A DNA stretch of 64,000 bases. Origin: Phytophthora quininea. Its lineage: Eukaryota; Oomycota; Peronosporomycetes; Peronosporales; Peronosporaceae. A model generated the notes under the pieces. The model saw nothing but the letters and a program-made list of their open reading frames with translations. It was not told the DNA's origin and did no database searches. The stretch covers positions 186,001 through 250,000 of the forward strand of contig JAAVTG010000064.1 in NCBI GenBank assembly GCA_011947345.1. Reading direction: 5' to 3'. Positions 55,124-64,000 of this stretch are shown here, in pieces. The position numbers and the translations under genes were made by a program. Position 1 is the first letter of the stretch. The number at the start of each line of letters is the position of its first letter.

Positions 55124-55969
55124 TTAGAAGCAGCACCAGCAGTCGAATGGGCAGTCCTTGGTGTTGCCGCCCTTGCCGATCTGAAGCGAGGACTCTGTGT
55201 AAATGGGCAACCCGTCTTCATCATAACGCACTGCAACCAGCAGACAACTCGCATTGTTAGTGCGATTGTAATTTACAGAGACAAATTTTACACAATTGTA
55301 CCTGGTCGCGGGTCCGGATTGAGTCCACCAGCAGTCGAGTTGGTGTCTGTGAAGAACAAGCGCAAGAGTCAGAAACTTGACGCAAATAATCTGTAGATGC
55401 AATAGCAGACGTACTCTGCGCTTCGAGCTTCTTGATCTGCTCTTGCAGTCGGTCCTTGTCGGCCTTCTCGCGCTTGGCAGCTTCCTCTTCTGCTAATTTC
55501 AACTTTTGCTCCTCGATTGTCTTTTGCTGTTTGGTAGCCTTCAGCGTCGCGAACAGGTCGTCAATCTCGTTGCCTTTTCCATCCTTCTTGCCGGTTGTAG
55601 CGTCCTTGGTAGCAGCAGTCGAGGCCTCTTTGTTCCTTTTCTTATTTTTCTTGCTCTTCTTCTTCTTAGCAGCATCTGCAGAGTTTCTCTCCGAAAGATT
55701 GGAGGCTACTGTTGCTGCAGATTGCTCATTTTTCTGCTTGGGTCTCTCGGCCACCATAGGCTTAACGTTTGTAGTTGCAGACTTGTTGACTTTCTTGGAC
55801 TTCTTCGTTACAGGCTCCGCACTCCCTGCATCCTGCGATTCTGCAGCCTGCTAAATACGTAAAGGTAAAGGTCAATCTCATTAGTATTTTACAGCAGCAG
55901 CAGCAGAGGATAAGCCGCGGTTGCACTCACAGCGCGCGCAGCATTAGAGCGACCTCTCTTCCGAGCCAT
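55124..55969 (-). CDS. DUF1764 family protein
   Basis: Exons on the minus strand: 55969-55931, 55847-55415, 55346-55302 and 55230-55124, giving 207 residues in one continuous reading. The N-terminus MARKRGRSNAARA is basic, followed by a Lys-rich segment (AAKKKKSKKNKKRNKEAS). The family signatures are GNEIDDLFATLKATKQQ and the C-terminal YDEDGLPIYTESSLQIGKGG with NTKDCPFDCWCCF. Conserved cysteines at the end suggest metal binding; function is unknown. All four exons have GT-AG borders and no frameshift is needed. Confidence 0.85.
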
Positions 55970-56188
55970 TATTGGTTGTGACGGCGCTGAAAAACTGCAT
56001 ATCAAATGGTGTAGTCGTACACAATCTGTGCCCGAAAGGTCACGTACGTGGCGTGTTCAACATGTGCAACAGCAAGTTACCGCTCATGTCTTTCCAAGTG
56101 CATTCATTGATCATTCATGGGGTCCTATCGCTCTCTCACTCGCTTCCAGCTGGCGGGTTGGGTCTCCTTACGTTCATCTCTCAAGTAT

Positions 56189-56916
<728 letters not shown>

Positions 56917-57117
56917 CTATACGTGCGTCGAGGGGTCAAAGCGCCAAGATAAGTCGCCGTCTGGCTCGAGCGTTCGTTTCGCAACGGGCGGCGGGCGTTG
57001 TAGACATGTCTCGCGTGACCGAATGGACGGTCGCTATATATTCAGCCTATCGCGACCGACTGCGAAAAAATTTCCAATGGCCATCGATCGCATTGTGTGA
57101 AAGTGAGACACGAGACC

Positions 57118-57711
57118 ATGGCGACCGAGCTGTTTGAGGATATCTTCGAGGTGCGGCAGCTGAACCCGGACGGCAAGAAGTTCGACAAAGGTAAGCACGC
57201 AGGCTTTGAAGTGGCGCAGTGCTGGCTGTCGTCATCGCTAACTGATGTCTAAATGGCTTGTGCTACCTGACAATAGTGACCCGCGTCGTGTGCAAGGGCG
57301 TGTCGTACGAGCTGGAGCTGACGCTGGACATCAACTCGGAGGTGTATCGTCTGCGCCAGAACGAGAAGTTCACACTGGCGCTCGTGTCCACACTGGACCT
57401 GGAGGGCAAGCCCGACGACGGGATTTACAACCAGTCTGGCAAGGTGCGTCCTCTGCCAACAAGACCATTTCTATTTGGACAAGATGCTGACTTTACAGCT
57501 TTATTATTTATTTATTTATTAGCCGACGCTGCTGGACCGCTACGACTACGGCATGTACGGCAAGGTGTTCCAGTACGACCACGAAGGCGGCAACATGGTC
57601 TCCATCTACGCCAGTTTCGGCGGCCTGCTCATGTGCCTGCGCGGCGAGCAGCGTCACCTGCACATGATTCACAACGACACACGGATCTACTGTCTGCTGC
57701 GCAAGCAGTAA
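57118..57711 (+). CDS. RPB8: RNA polymerase subunit RPB8 (shared by Pol I, II and III)
   Basis: Exons 57118-57190, 57277-57443 and 57523-57711 with GT-AG introns of 86 and 79 bp. The start MATELFEDIFEVRQLNPDGK, then KKFDKVTRVVCKG, LTLDINSEVY, GKPDDGIYN, MYGKVFQYD and ASFGGLLMCLRGEQ match RPB8 throughout. The length (142 residues) is normal. The protein is an OB-fold subunit of the polymerase core. The second intron ends in a TTTATTTATTTATTAG tract. No frameshift. Confidence 0.95.
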
Positions 57712-58015
57712 GCGAAGCAACCGCAGCAAAAACAACAAGCAGAGGATTCGGCACGTTGCAAGCTTTTCTTCCATTTTGCGCTAGTCGAGTGTAAACCAAG
57801 CAGAGGCAGACGCTGACTTCAACGATCAGCTGAAGCAGGGTATATAGTTGGCGTTGGGAGCTCGTCACGCTACGTTAATCTCCGGAAGAATGCAACAAGT
57901 TTTTTGTCTCTTTAATTAAATTTCTGCTGTCTGCACAACGTCACCGGTGAACTGGAACGCACAGAAATTCCTCTGAGTATGCAAGTCACTGGTTCTCTCC
58001 GTTCTAAGAGCGACG
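57712..58015. other. Spacer between convergent RPB8 and PET100-like genes
   Basis: About 300 bp of 3' flanking sequence of two convergent genes. No further feature is seen. Confidence 0.5.
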
Positions 58016-58339
58016 CTATTTGTCCTCCTTGGCCATCTCGCGCATCTTCTTGTAATATTCCTCTCTCGATACAGCTTGAGGTGGGTATTGGATGTATTTC
58101 CACTACGTAAAGCATCATAAATGTCAGCACAATATACTCTCCATATACAGTCCGGACCACCCACCCTGTTGATGATTAAGTTGATGCAGTCGGGCTGCGC
58201 GTAGATGCACGTGGCGATCACCGGGACTGCGGCCAGTCGATACAAGACGTTAGAATGACTACCAGGTATACAGAGTATCAGTGCACGCACTGGAGATGTA
58301 GACGCCGATGCGCATGAACTCCCACTTGAGGCTGACCAT
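58016..58339 (-). CDS. PET100-like cytochrome oxidase assembly protein
   Basis: Three small exons (58339-58291, 58226-58165, 58102-58016) encode 65 residues: MVSLKWEFMRIGVYI, a short membrane segment around PVIATCIYAQPD, then WKYIQYPPQAV and EEYYKKMREMAKEDK. The order (short charged N-terminus, hydrophobic span, YP motif, charged tail) matches PET100, an inner-membrane chaperone of complex IV. Identity is too short to be certain. Introns of 64 and 62 bp have GT-AG borders. Confidence 0.6.
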
Positions 58340-58492
58340 GACTACCGAGCTCTCTTGTGTCTTGATCTGCTCCTGTTCCAGTGTGCGGCTCAGCTTTGGC
58401 CCAAGTCTATGCTTCCCAGATTGTACCAAAAGAGCGGGACATAGGTACAAAGTGGTTCGTTATCATCTTGAAGTCATTCGCCAACGGACGCA

Positions 58493-58972
58493 ATGAAGCA
58501 GCGAGCGTCTCCATACGCCGCCACGTCTCGTAGCAAGGCTGAGAGGCGTTTAAGCGAGGAGGAGGATGCGTCTCAAGTGCATACGATCCGACGTAGTAGC
58601 CCCGTGAAAGCGCGCGCTTCGAACGGCTCGCTGAGGCCCAGAAGTAACACGGACAGAGCCGACTCTGGAGATGACGAAGACGACGATTTAGTGGACGATC
58701 TAGACGAGGCGGCAGAGCATGCTGCTTTACTTCAGGAGCAGGCAGAGATGCGAGCGAGATTCACCTTCAGAGAACCGACCAAGAAGACGCTGGGGGACCA
58801 ATTTGCGGCCGCTATGCGTCGCAAGCGCCGCATGTTGGCTCGCAACGAGAACCTGCGCTTCCGAGAGCTGTACAAGCCGCCAGAGCCCATCGCAGTGGTG
58901 CTGGTAATTGCAGTGGCCACGGCAGTGACGCTGATTATTACCAAGACGTGGCCTTTTCACGAGAGCGTTTAA
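58493..58972 (+). CDS. Tail-anchored protein of unknown function
   Basis: An intact frame of 159 residues. The N-terminal half is Ser/Arg-rich and disordered, with an acidic patch (SGDDEDDDLVDDLDEAAEHA). A helical part with RRKRRMLARNENLRF precedes a single C-terminal membrane segment (IAVVLVIAVATAVTLIITK) and a short luminal end TWPFHESV. The topology is that of a tail-anchored protein. No family is recognised. Confidence 0.7.
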   Translation: MKQRASPYAATSRSKAERRLSEEEDASQVHTIRRSSPVKARASNGSLRPRSNTDRADSGDDEDDDLVDDLDEAAEHAALLQEQAEMRARFTFREPTKKTLGDQFAAAMRRKRRMLARNENLRFRELYKPPEPIAVVLVIAVATAVTLIITKTWPFHESV

Positions 58973-59078
58973 GACTTTAATGAACACTGCCTTCTAAGAT
59001 TGCAACCGGTGTTCAAGCATTTACCAAGATTGGATACGTGATGACGGAGAAGATTGATTCTTGCGACGCTTCGCTACA

Positions 59079-60060
59079 ATGTCGACGCTCGCGGATTTGG
59101 GCGTTCCGGAGGAAGAGGTGAACTGCGGACGTCTAGAGGCCGGATCTCCTCGCGGCACGGTGGCCTGGACGCCACTGCAATATGCATGCGCTTTGGGAGA
59201 TGAAAAACTTGCGCTGGAGCTACTGAAGAGAAATCCTGATGCTGTTCACGACGTCGGAAGCGTACGTTTGGCTCTTTCCAGGGAACGTTGATTCATTTAC
59301 GTCGGTTTGCGGTGCTTAGACAAGATACGCGTATTCGCCGCTGCATGTTGCCGTAAAATTTGAGCATGAAAGGATTGTCAAGTTGCTTCTCGCGGCATCA
59401 CCTCAAGCTAAAGTCAACGCTACTGACAATGAAGTACGTGTTGCTGTATCTTCGAATTGGATACTACGGTACCACACTGATTTCGTTGACTAGGTTGGTT
59501 GTACACCGCTGCATTTGGCAATATTGCAAGGCAATCTCGCCATCACGAAGCTGCTGCTTGAAGATACCAACGTCCAACAAATCGGTTCAAAGGTACTTGT
59601 GGCAGAGAATGCAAAGCAGTCTTACGATCATTTTTTTTTTGTAGACTGGGACGGCGCCGATTGAGTTAGCAGAGGAGCTAGAGCGCTTGGATATGAAAAC
59701 TTTACTTCTAGACCAAGCAACTCGCTCTTCTGGTCGAGCTCAACTTGCCGGTTGGTTGGCAAGCATCGGTTTGGTGCAATACGCAGCAGAGTTTTTGACG
59801 AAGGATTCGACGATCCCCAGTTCCTTCTCGGCCTCGGTCGACTCGATGATAGGACACTAGATGCCATACACGTCCAGAAAGCAGGCCATCGTGCAAAGCT
59901 GCAGAGTCTGTACCAGCTAAAAGAATTCCTCCGCGTCGAGGCGGAAAATGATGAAAATCCACAAGAATCGGACCAAGATGGCAGAGGCGAAGAGTCTGAC
60001 GAAGAAGAATCCGAGTCGGATGCCGAAGACGATGATTCTTGGTCTGAAGAGGATAGCTAA
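59079..60060 (+). CDS. Ankyrin-repeat protein with C-terminal SAM domain
   Basis: Exons 59079-59261, 59320-59433, 59494-59592 and 59645-60060, with GT-AG introns of 58, 60 and 52 bp. Ankyrin repeats: AWTPLQYACALGDEKLALEL, YSPLHVAVKFEHERIVKLLL, CTPLHLAILQGNLAITKLLL and APIELAEELERLDMKTLLL. The SAM domain follows (WLASIGLVQYAAEF then ALD- and KLQSLYQL-type helices) and the tail is strongly acidic (EESDEEESESDAEDD). One base is missing in the GG at 59803-59804, inside the SAM domain. Such proteins are adaptors; partners are unknown. Confidence 0.82.
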
Positions 60061-60133
60061 GTGTTACAAGGAAACAAGGGGCTGTGACTATTGATGCATC
60101 TCTTGGTTGTGCTATTGCGCGTCGCTATTTGCT

Positions 60134-61019
60134 TCATAGGCTATGGATCGTGCTGTTGATAGCAGACACGGTGGTGTTGTAGACCGCTGCCGGATTGGGT
60201 GGCGTGACTTCGTCAGGCACGTAGAAGGTCTTGTCGTTGGGGTGAACGGACTTGTATATCACGATTCCAGCAATTCCAACGATCACGAGGAACGTGAATA
60301 GCAAGATGACGCGGTCTGTCGCCATGCGCCGCGCGAACGATCGGATCAGTTTATCGGCACGCTGCAGACTGTCCTCGATGCCCATGACCGTGTCTGTGAT
60401 CTCGACAATGTGCTCGCGCTGGCTGCGAAGAGCTTCGGCGGTGGCTGCGGCAACATCTTTGGACTGCTCCACCATCTTCGCCGTGCTCATGAGACTCTGC
60501 TCGGTCTTGTTCTGGATTTCCAGCGTTTTATCCAACACTTCCTTGTTGCCCATGCCGTTCGTTCCTCGAGCTCCAGCAGCATTAGCCGCAGGGCGATCGC
60601 CAAAGGCCATTTCGTTCCTGCTCGGCTTTTGCCCAGCGGAACTCGCTGGAGAGCTCTTCCACACGTGCGCAGTGCTCTTCAAATTTCTACAAAAGACCCA
60701 CATGAGAGACGCGCAATTGGGTTTCGACGATCAGCGACGACAAACCTCTCTGAACGCGACGACTTGGTCGCGTGGGGCTTGTCGTAGTGCCAGTTGGAAG
60801 CCCTTCTTGAGCTCCACCATCTCTTTGAGCTTCACTTCCGCCATCGCCAACATCTACAGGGCCAAGTCGTTAAATCTCAAGCATTTTGTCATCATTCTCG
60901 CCATCTTGTTGTACCTCTGGCCGCGCACCGGGCGGCGCCTTGGCAACCTTGCCCATCAGGTCGTTGAGCTTCTCAATGGCATCGCTCAGGTCTGCGTCGT
61001 AGTAGCTGATCTCCGCCAT
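60134..61019 (-). CDS. NPSN-type Qb-SNARE
   Basis: Exons 61019-60915, 60853-60746 and 60686-60134, introns 61 and 59 bp. The N-terminal helical region (MAEISYYDADLSDAIEKLND) precedes a SNARE motif containing LDKTLEIQNKTEQSLMSTAK and, around the zero layer, LRSQREHIVEI. The anchor is FARRMATDRVILLF, then TFLVIVGIAGIVIYK. The ATD-anchor arrangement and PND motif after it match plant NPSN proteins rather than VTI1 or GOSR. It would act in fusion at the plasma membrane or cell plate. One extra base in the run at 60627-60630 interrupts the third exon. Confidence 0.85.
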
Positions 61020-61546
61020 CCTGGAGCTACTGGCAGACGCCTCTCGGTCGAATCAACTGCAGCCTGTCGGACAAGACGCGCTTGCTCTTCTCTTCTAGCG
61101 TATCGATACGAAAACAATGGAACGTGGTGGCCAGTAGTTGTCCGTGGGCAGTCCGTTTCAATCCCATAGCGCTCTTGACGACGTACGTTTCTTGCCAAAA
61201 AGCTTTTCTTGAAGCGACTCCAGCACAATATAACGGGCATCAATCACTTAGCAACACATGCCAGCACCCTGCAAACACACGGAAGCGTCTAAGGTTACAT
61301 TGTCATTCCCTTTTGCGCGTCGGTTATCGTCTGCCTGCTCCTCCTGCTCCGATACTTCGCCTTCGTCTTCTTCCGCGCTTAACGCTGTGTGTCAGCTCTA
61401 TGTAATCCTCGGCCCAGGTCCGATCGACCCGGGAAGCGTAGGTCCTTCCTATAATTAAGGAGGGCTTGAACGTCGTGTGGCCCCAAACGGAAGGACAGAG
61501 CTCTCTTTCTCCGTCCTCCTATATAACAATCCCCGCCTTTGGCCGT

Positions 61547-62025
61547 CTAGAAGGACGGCGGCGCCAGCTTCTGTTCGTCCAGCTCGGGGTTGCCCAAGTC
61601 TCCAGGCAGGCCCTGGTCTGGCTGGGGGCGAACCACTCGTTCACCATGATGCTGACGCCTTCGATGGCCGCGAGCAGGACGCCACCAATCAGGGCCTGGC
61701 CAGCAGCAGCTCGGGGGCCGGCACGGGCTGCCAGCGCGCCACCGGTGGCCGCGCCAGCCAGGATAGAGTTCCAGGGGTCTTCCTTCCGTCGCAACGCCTC
61801 GAACGTGCAGTCGAAGGACGAGAACAGCAGGCCCCAGACGGCAAAGCCGCCGGCCAGCACGGGCGTGCGCATCTTGGCGTTGTAGATGGCGCCGCGGATC
61901 CGCTGGCCCGACGGAGAGTTGCGCGCGCCCTTGAAGGTGTACCAGCCGGAGCCGAACACGGCGCCCAGCACGAAGCCGCCCCCAGCGTCCTCGACGATAC
62001 GGAAGGGACAAGGCTCGCGCTCCAT
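61547..62025 (-). CDS. Mitochondrial import protein of the TIM17/TIM22/TIM23 family
   Basis: The start at 62025 gives MEREPCPFRIVEDAGGGFVL, followed by GAVFGSGWYTFKG, MRTPVLAGGFAVWGLLFSSF, RRKEDPWNSILAGAATGG and ALIGGVLLAAIEGVSIM. The four membrane spans and DPWNS...G motif are those of TIM17, the channel-forming part of the inner-membrane TIM23 complex. One base is missing in the run of five G at 61624-61628, and the true C-terminus (NPELDEQKLAPPSF) ends at 61547. Confidence 0.92.
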
Positions 62026-62144
62026 TGCTTGTGTACTTGGAATGCGTTGGAGCCCTAGAAAAAAACTGTACCAATAAGAATTTTGTACCGTTATTTTGGC
62101 ACTAAGGGGTGAAATCTTCAAAACAAAAGATCGAGAAGTTGATC

Positions 62145-63015
62145 ATGGTGGGAACTCGTATGCCGGACGCCGTGGCGTGGACGACCGAGGGAGACGCCAA
62201 GCTGCAGCTCAAGGACGTGACGCAGGAAGGCGTGCACGAGGCGCGTGCGCAGTGGGAGCCCTACGACTTCAACGGCGGCACCGTGTTGGCCATCGCCGGC
62301 CAGGACTTTGTGGTGATTGCTGGAGACACCCGCCTCAGTACCGGCTACTCGGTGCTCAGTCGTGAGGAGAGCAAGTTGCACCCGCTCACGAAGACGGCGG
62401 TGCTGGGCTGCCCTGGCTCCCACAACGACATCATCCAACTGCGCGGCGTGCTGAGCATCCGCGCCCAAATGTACGAGCACGACAACGAGACGAGCATGAG
62501 CGCGGGTGCGTTGTCGCAGCTGCTCATGAACACGCTCTACTCGCGTCGCTTCTTCCCGTACTATGCGTTCTGTATCTTGGGCGGCATCGACGAGGAAGGC
62601 AAAGGAGCTGTCTACACGTACGACGCCATTGGGTCCTACGACCGCGTGACGCGTGCGGCGCAGGGATCCGGCGGCCACTTAATGATCCCGTTGTTGGACA
62701 ATTTAGTGGAACACGACACACGCACGGACCCGAAGAAGCAGTTGACGCTGCAAGAGGTGAGAGAGGGAATGAGAAGAGAAACGGGACTATATGCTGATGT
62801 TTTTATTTTTATTATTTTAGACCAAGGACATTATCAAGGACGCGTTCATTACGGCTGGAGAAGTAAGTGGAAGAGGTGCATTTGCTGCAGGGGATTTTCG
62901 TGCTGATTACTTCTTGTTGATGCAGAGAGATATTTACACGGGCGACAGCGTGGAGATCTTGACCATCAAGGCGTCGGGGATCGAGCGCGAGATGTTTGCT
63001 CTCAAGAAGGACTAG
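62145..63015 (+). CDS. PSMB1: Proteasome subunit beta type-1 (beta-6)
   Basis: A non-catalytic ring subunit of the 20S proteasome. Exons 62145-62756, 62821-62862 and 62926-63015, with GT-AG introns of 64 and 63 bp. The motifs [57 protein letters not shown], and the C-terminal [14 protein letters not shown] match PSMB1 closely. The frame needs no correction. I choose the ATG at 62145; no earlier in-frame ATG is present. Confidence 0.96.
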
Positions 63016-63143
63016 ACGTTTCTTACCGGATCCTCCTAGGGAGAAATAGTGACCTTCTAACCAACATGAAAAAGAGGTGACACTTTTTACTGCTCGTGTA
63101 TTTGAGAACGTCTCGATCTCGTCTCTTACTTGCCTTTGCTCTT

Positions 63144-63626
63144 CTAACTCTCCCGGTTCTTGAGCGCCAGTTGGCGCACCTTGCGCTTGTACAGTTCCGG
63201 GTCGTTCTTAAGGTCCATGTAGGGCTCTCTCTGGGCCGGGTCGGCCATGTTGGGGGCGTCCAGCAGGTCCTGCACGCCCTTGAGGATCTGCTTGATGGTC
63301 ACGCTGGGCTTCCAGTCCTTGTCCTCGTTCAGGATGCTCAGACACACGGTGCCCGACGGGTACACGTTAGGGTGGTACAGCGGCGGCGTGAACTTGACGA
63401 GCGGCGGCTTGCTCGGATAGTCCTCGCTGAAGGCCAGCGACATTTTGAACACGCCTCCTTCCCAGTCCGTGCCGGCCTTGCCCGGGATGCCCGCGTGCCA
63501 CATCATGAGGTTGAGCGAGCCATCGTCGCTCGAGATGGGGCGCGCCCAGAATCCCGCCGGGTGGTCTCGTCGCCAGTTCTTGCGCTCCTGACGCAGGCGC
63601 TGCACGGCGATCGAGTCGTCACTCAT
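63144..63626 (-). CDS. UBC9: SUMO-conjugating enzyme UBC9
   Basis: Transfers SUMO from the E1 to substrates. The frame is intact: [14 protein letters not shown], then [40 protein letters not shown] with the catalytic Cys (95 from this start), and [12 protein letters not shown]. The [13 protein letters not shown] region is specific to UBC9 among E2 enzymes. The ATG at 63632 (two residues earlier) is also possible. Confidence 0.96.
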   Translation of the reverse strand: MSDDSIAVQRLRQERKNWRRDHPAGFWARPISSDDGSLNLMMWHAGIPGKAGTDWEGGVFKMSLAFSEDYPSKPPLVKFTPPLYHPNVYPSGTVCLSILNEDKDWKPSVTIKQILKGVQDLLDAPNMADPAQREPYMDLKNDPELYKRKVRQLALKNRES

Positions 63627-63756
63627 GGCCAAACCAACTGCACAACTTGCTATTTGATGTTTCCCGCCTAATGAAAAAGGTTAACTTAATCGAGTAGTAT
63701 AATCAACTTAAGCGAGGTCGAGACGCGAAACGTCGCGGATTTGTGTCATTTTGCCA

Positions 63757-64000
63757 ATGGACTCGAACGAGGTGTGGAGGTTTGGTAGTTCTGCTTGCTG
63801 GTGTTTGTACTGACGTGCTGGTGTGTGTAGAGCGAATTCTCACAGGAGGATGTGCTGCCGATTGCCAAGACGGTAGGAACTGTTGCTGTTAATACTTTGG
63901 TTAGGATTAATGTGTGCTGTTTAGGCGATCGAGGCGGCGCTCAAGGATACCGTCTACAATCGGAAGAAGGTCATGGACTGGTCCAATACGCTAGTGGCGA
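63757..64000 (+). CDS. Tctex-type dynein light chain (partial, cut by window end)
   Basis: Exons 63757-63771, 63831-63872 and 63925 to beyond the window. The translation begins MDSNESEFSQEDVLPIAKTA and continues IEAALKDTVYNRKKVMDWSN, matching the N-terminal part of DYNLT1-type light chains, which bind dynein intermediate chain. Introns of 59 and 52 bp have GT-AG borders. The tiny first exon is the least certain part. Confidence 0.7.

Overview
The window is nuclear DNA of an oomycete, most probably Phytophthora or a close relative. I infer this from tightly packed genes with few short introns (about 60-110 bp, GT-AG), very short 5' leaders, strong G/C bias at third codon positions, families typical of Stramenopila (a plant-like NPSN Qb-SNARE, a PurK-PurE fusion, secreted tyrosinase-like proteins, DUF4203 membrane proteins, glycine-rich secreted proteins) and a chromodomain Gypsy retrotransposon. 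Species cannot be decided from the sequence alone.

Layout. 0.5-3 kb: two tandem DUF4203/TMEM198-like membrane proteins. 4.5-12.3 kb: two tyrosinase-like secreted genes; the first has lost four of six copper ligands and runs into a long Thr/Ser/Pro mucin-like stalk with a C-terminal membrane segment, the second keeps all six ligands. 12.5-13.5 kb: a mitochondrial RsfS/Iojap protein carrying an AP2-like domain. 13.76-14.54 kb: an array of about ten hairpins with different stems and the same AATGA-containing octaloop. 14.6-24.6 kb: housekeeping genes (coiled-coil protein, PIG-Z/SMP3 mannosyltransferase, exosome RRP4, TMEM161, ADE2-type AIR carboxylase, a single-pass protein, a MARVEL-like protein). 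25.5-31.3 kb: a complete young LTR retrotransposon (384-bp LTRs, TSD AATTG). 31.3-37.6 kb: a gene-poor desert. 37.6-43.1 kb: condensin CAP-D2 and a GH17 glucanase. 44.7-49.2 kb: a secreted protein, a tandem-thioredoxin protein and a PP28-SAP fusion. 49.5-53.5 kb: three glycine-rich secreted genes, two of them in a nearly perfect 1.4-kb duplication. 53.9-64 kb: dense housekeeping genes (TXNDC9, DUF1764, RAB11, RPB8, PET100-like, ankyrin-SAM, NPSN SNARE, TIM17/22/23 family, proteasome beta-6, UBC9, a Tctex-type dynein light chain cut by the window edge).

Reliability. At least 20 otherwise convincing genes are interrupted by a single missing (rarely extra) base, nearly always in a homopolymer run. 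The two copies of the 1.4-kb duplication differ almost only in the length of two such runs. I therefore read most of these breaks as assembly or sequencing errors rather than pseudogenes; they are reported gene by gene. Coordinates of interrupted genes span from the inferred start to the inferred stop.

The genes do not form one pathway. The recurring theme outside housekeeping is the cell surface and cell wall: tyrosinase-like proteins, mucin stalk, GPI-anchor mannosyltransferase, GH17 glucanase and glycine-rich secreted proteins.
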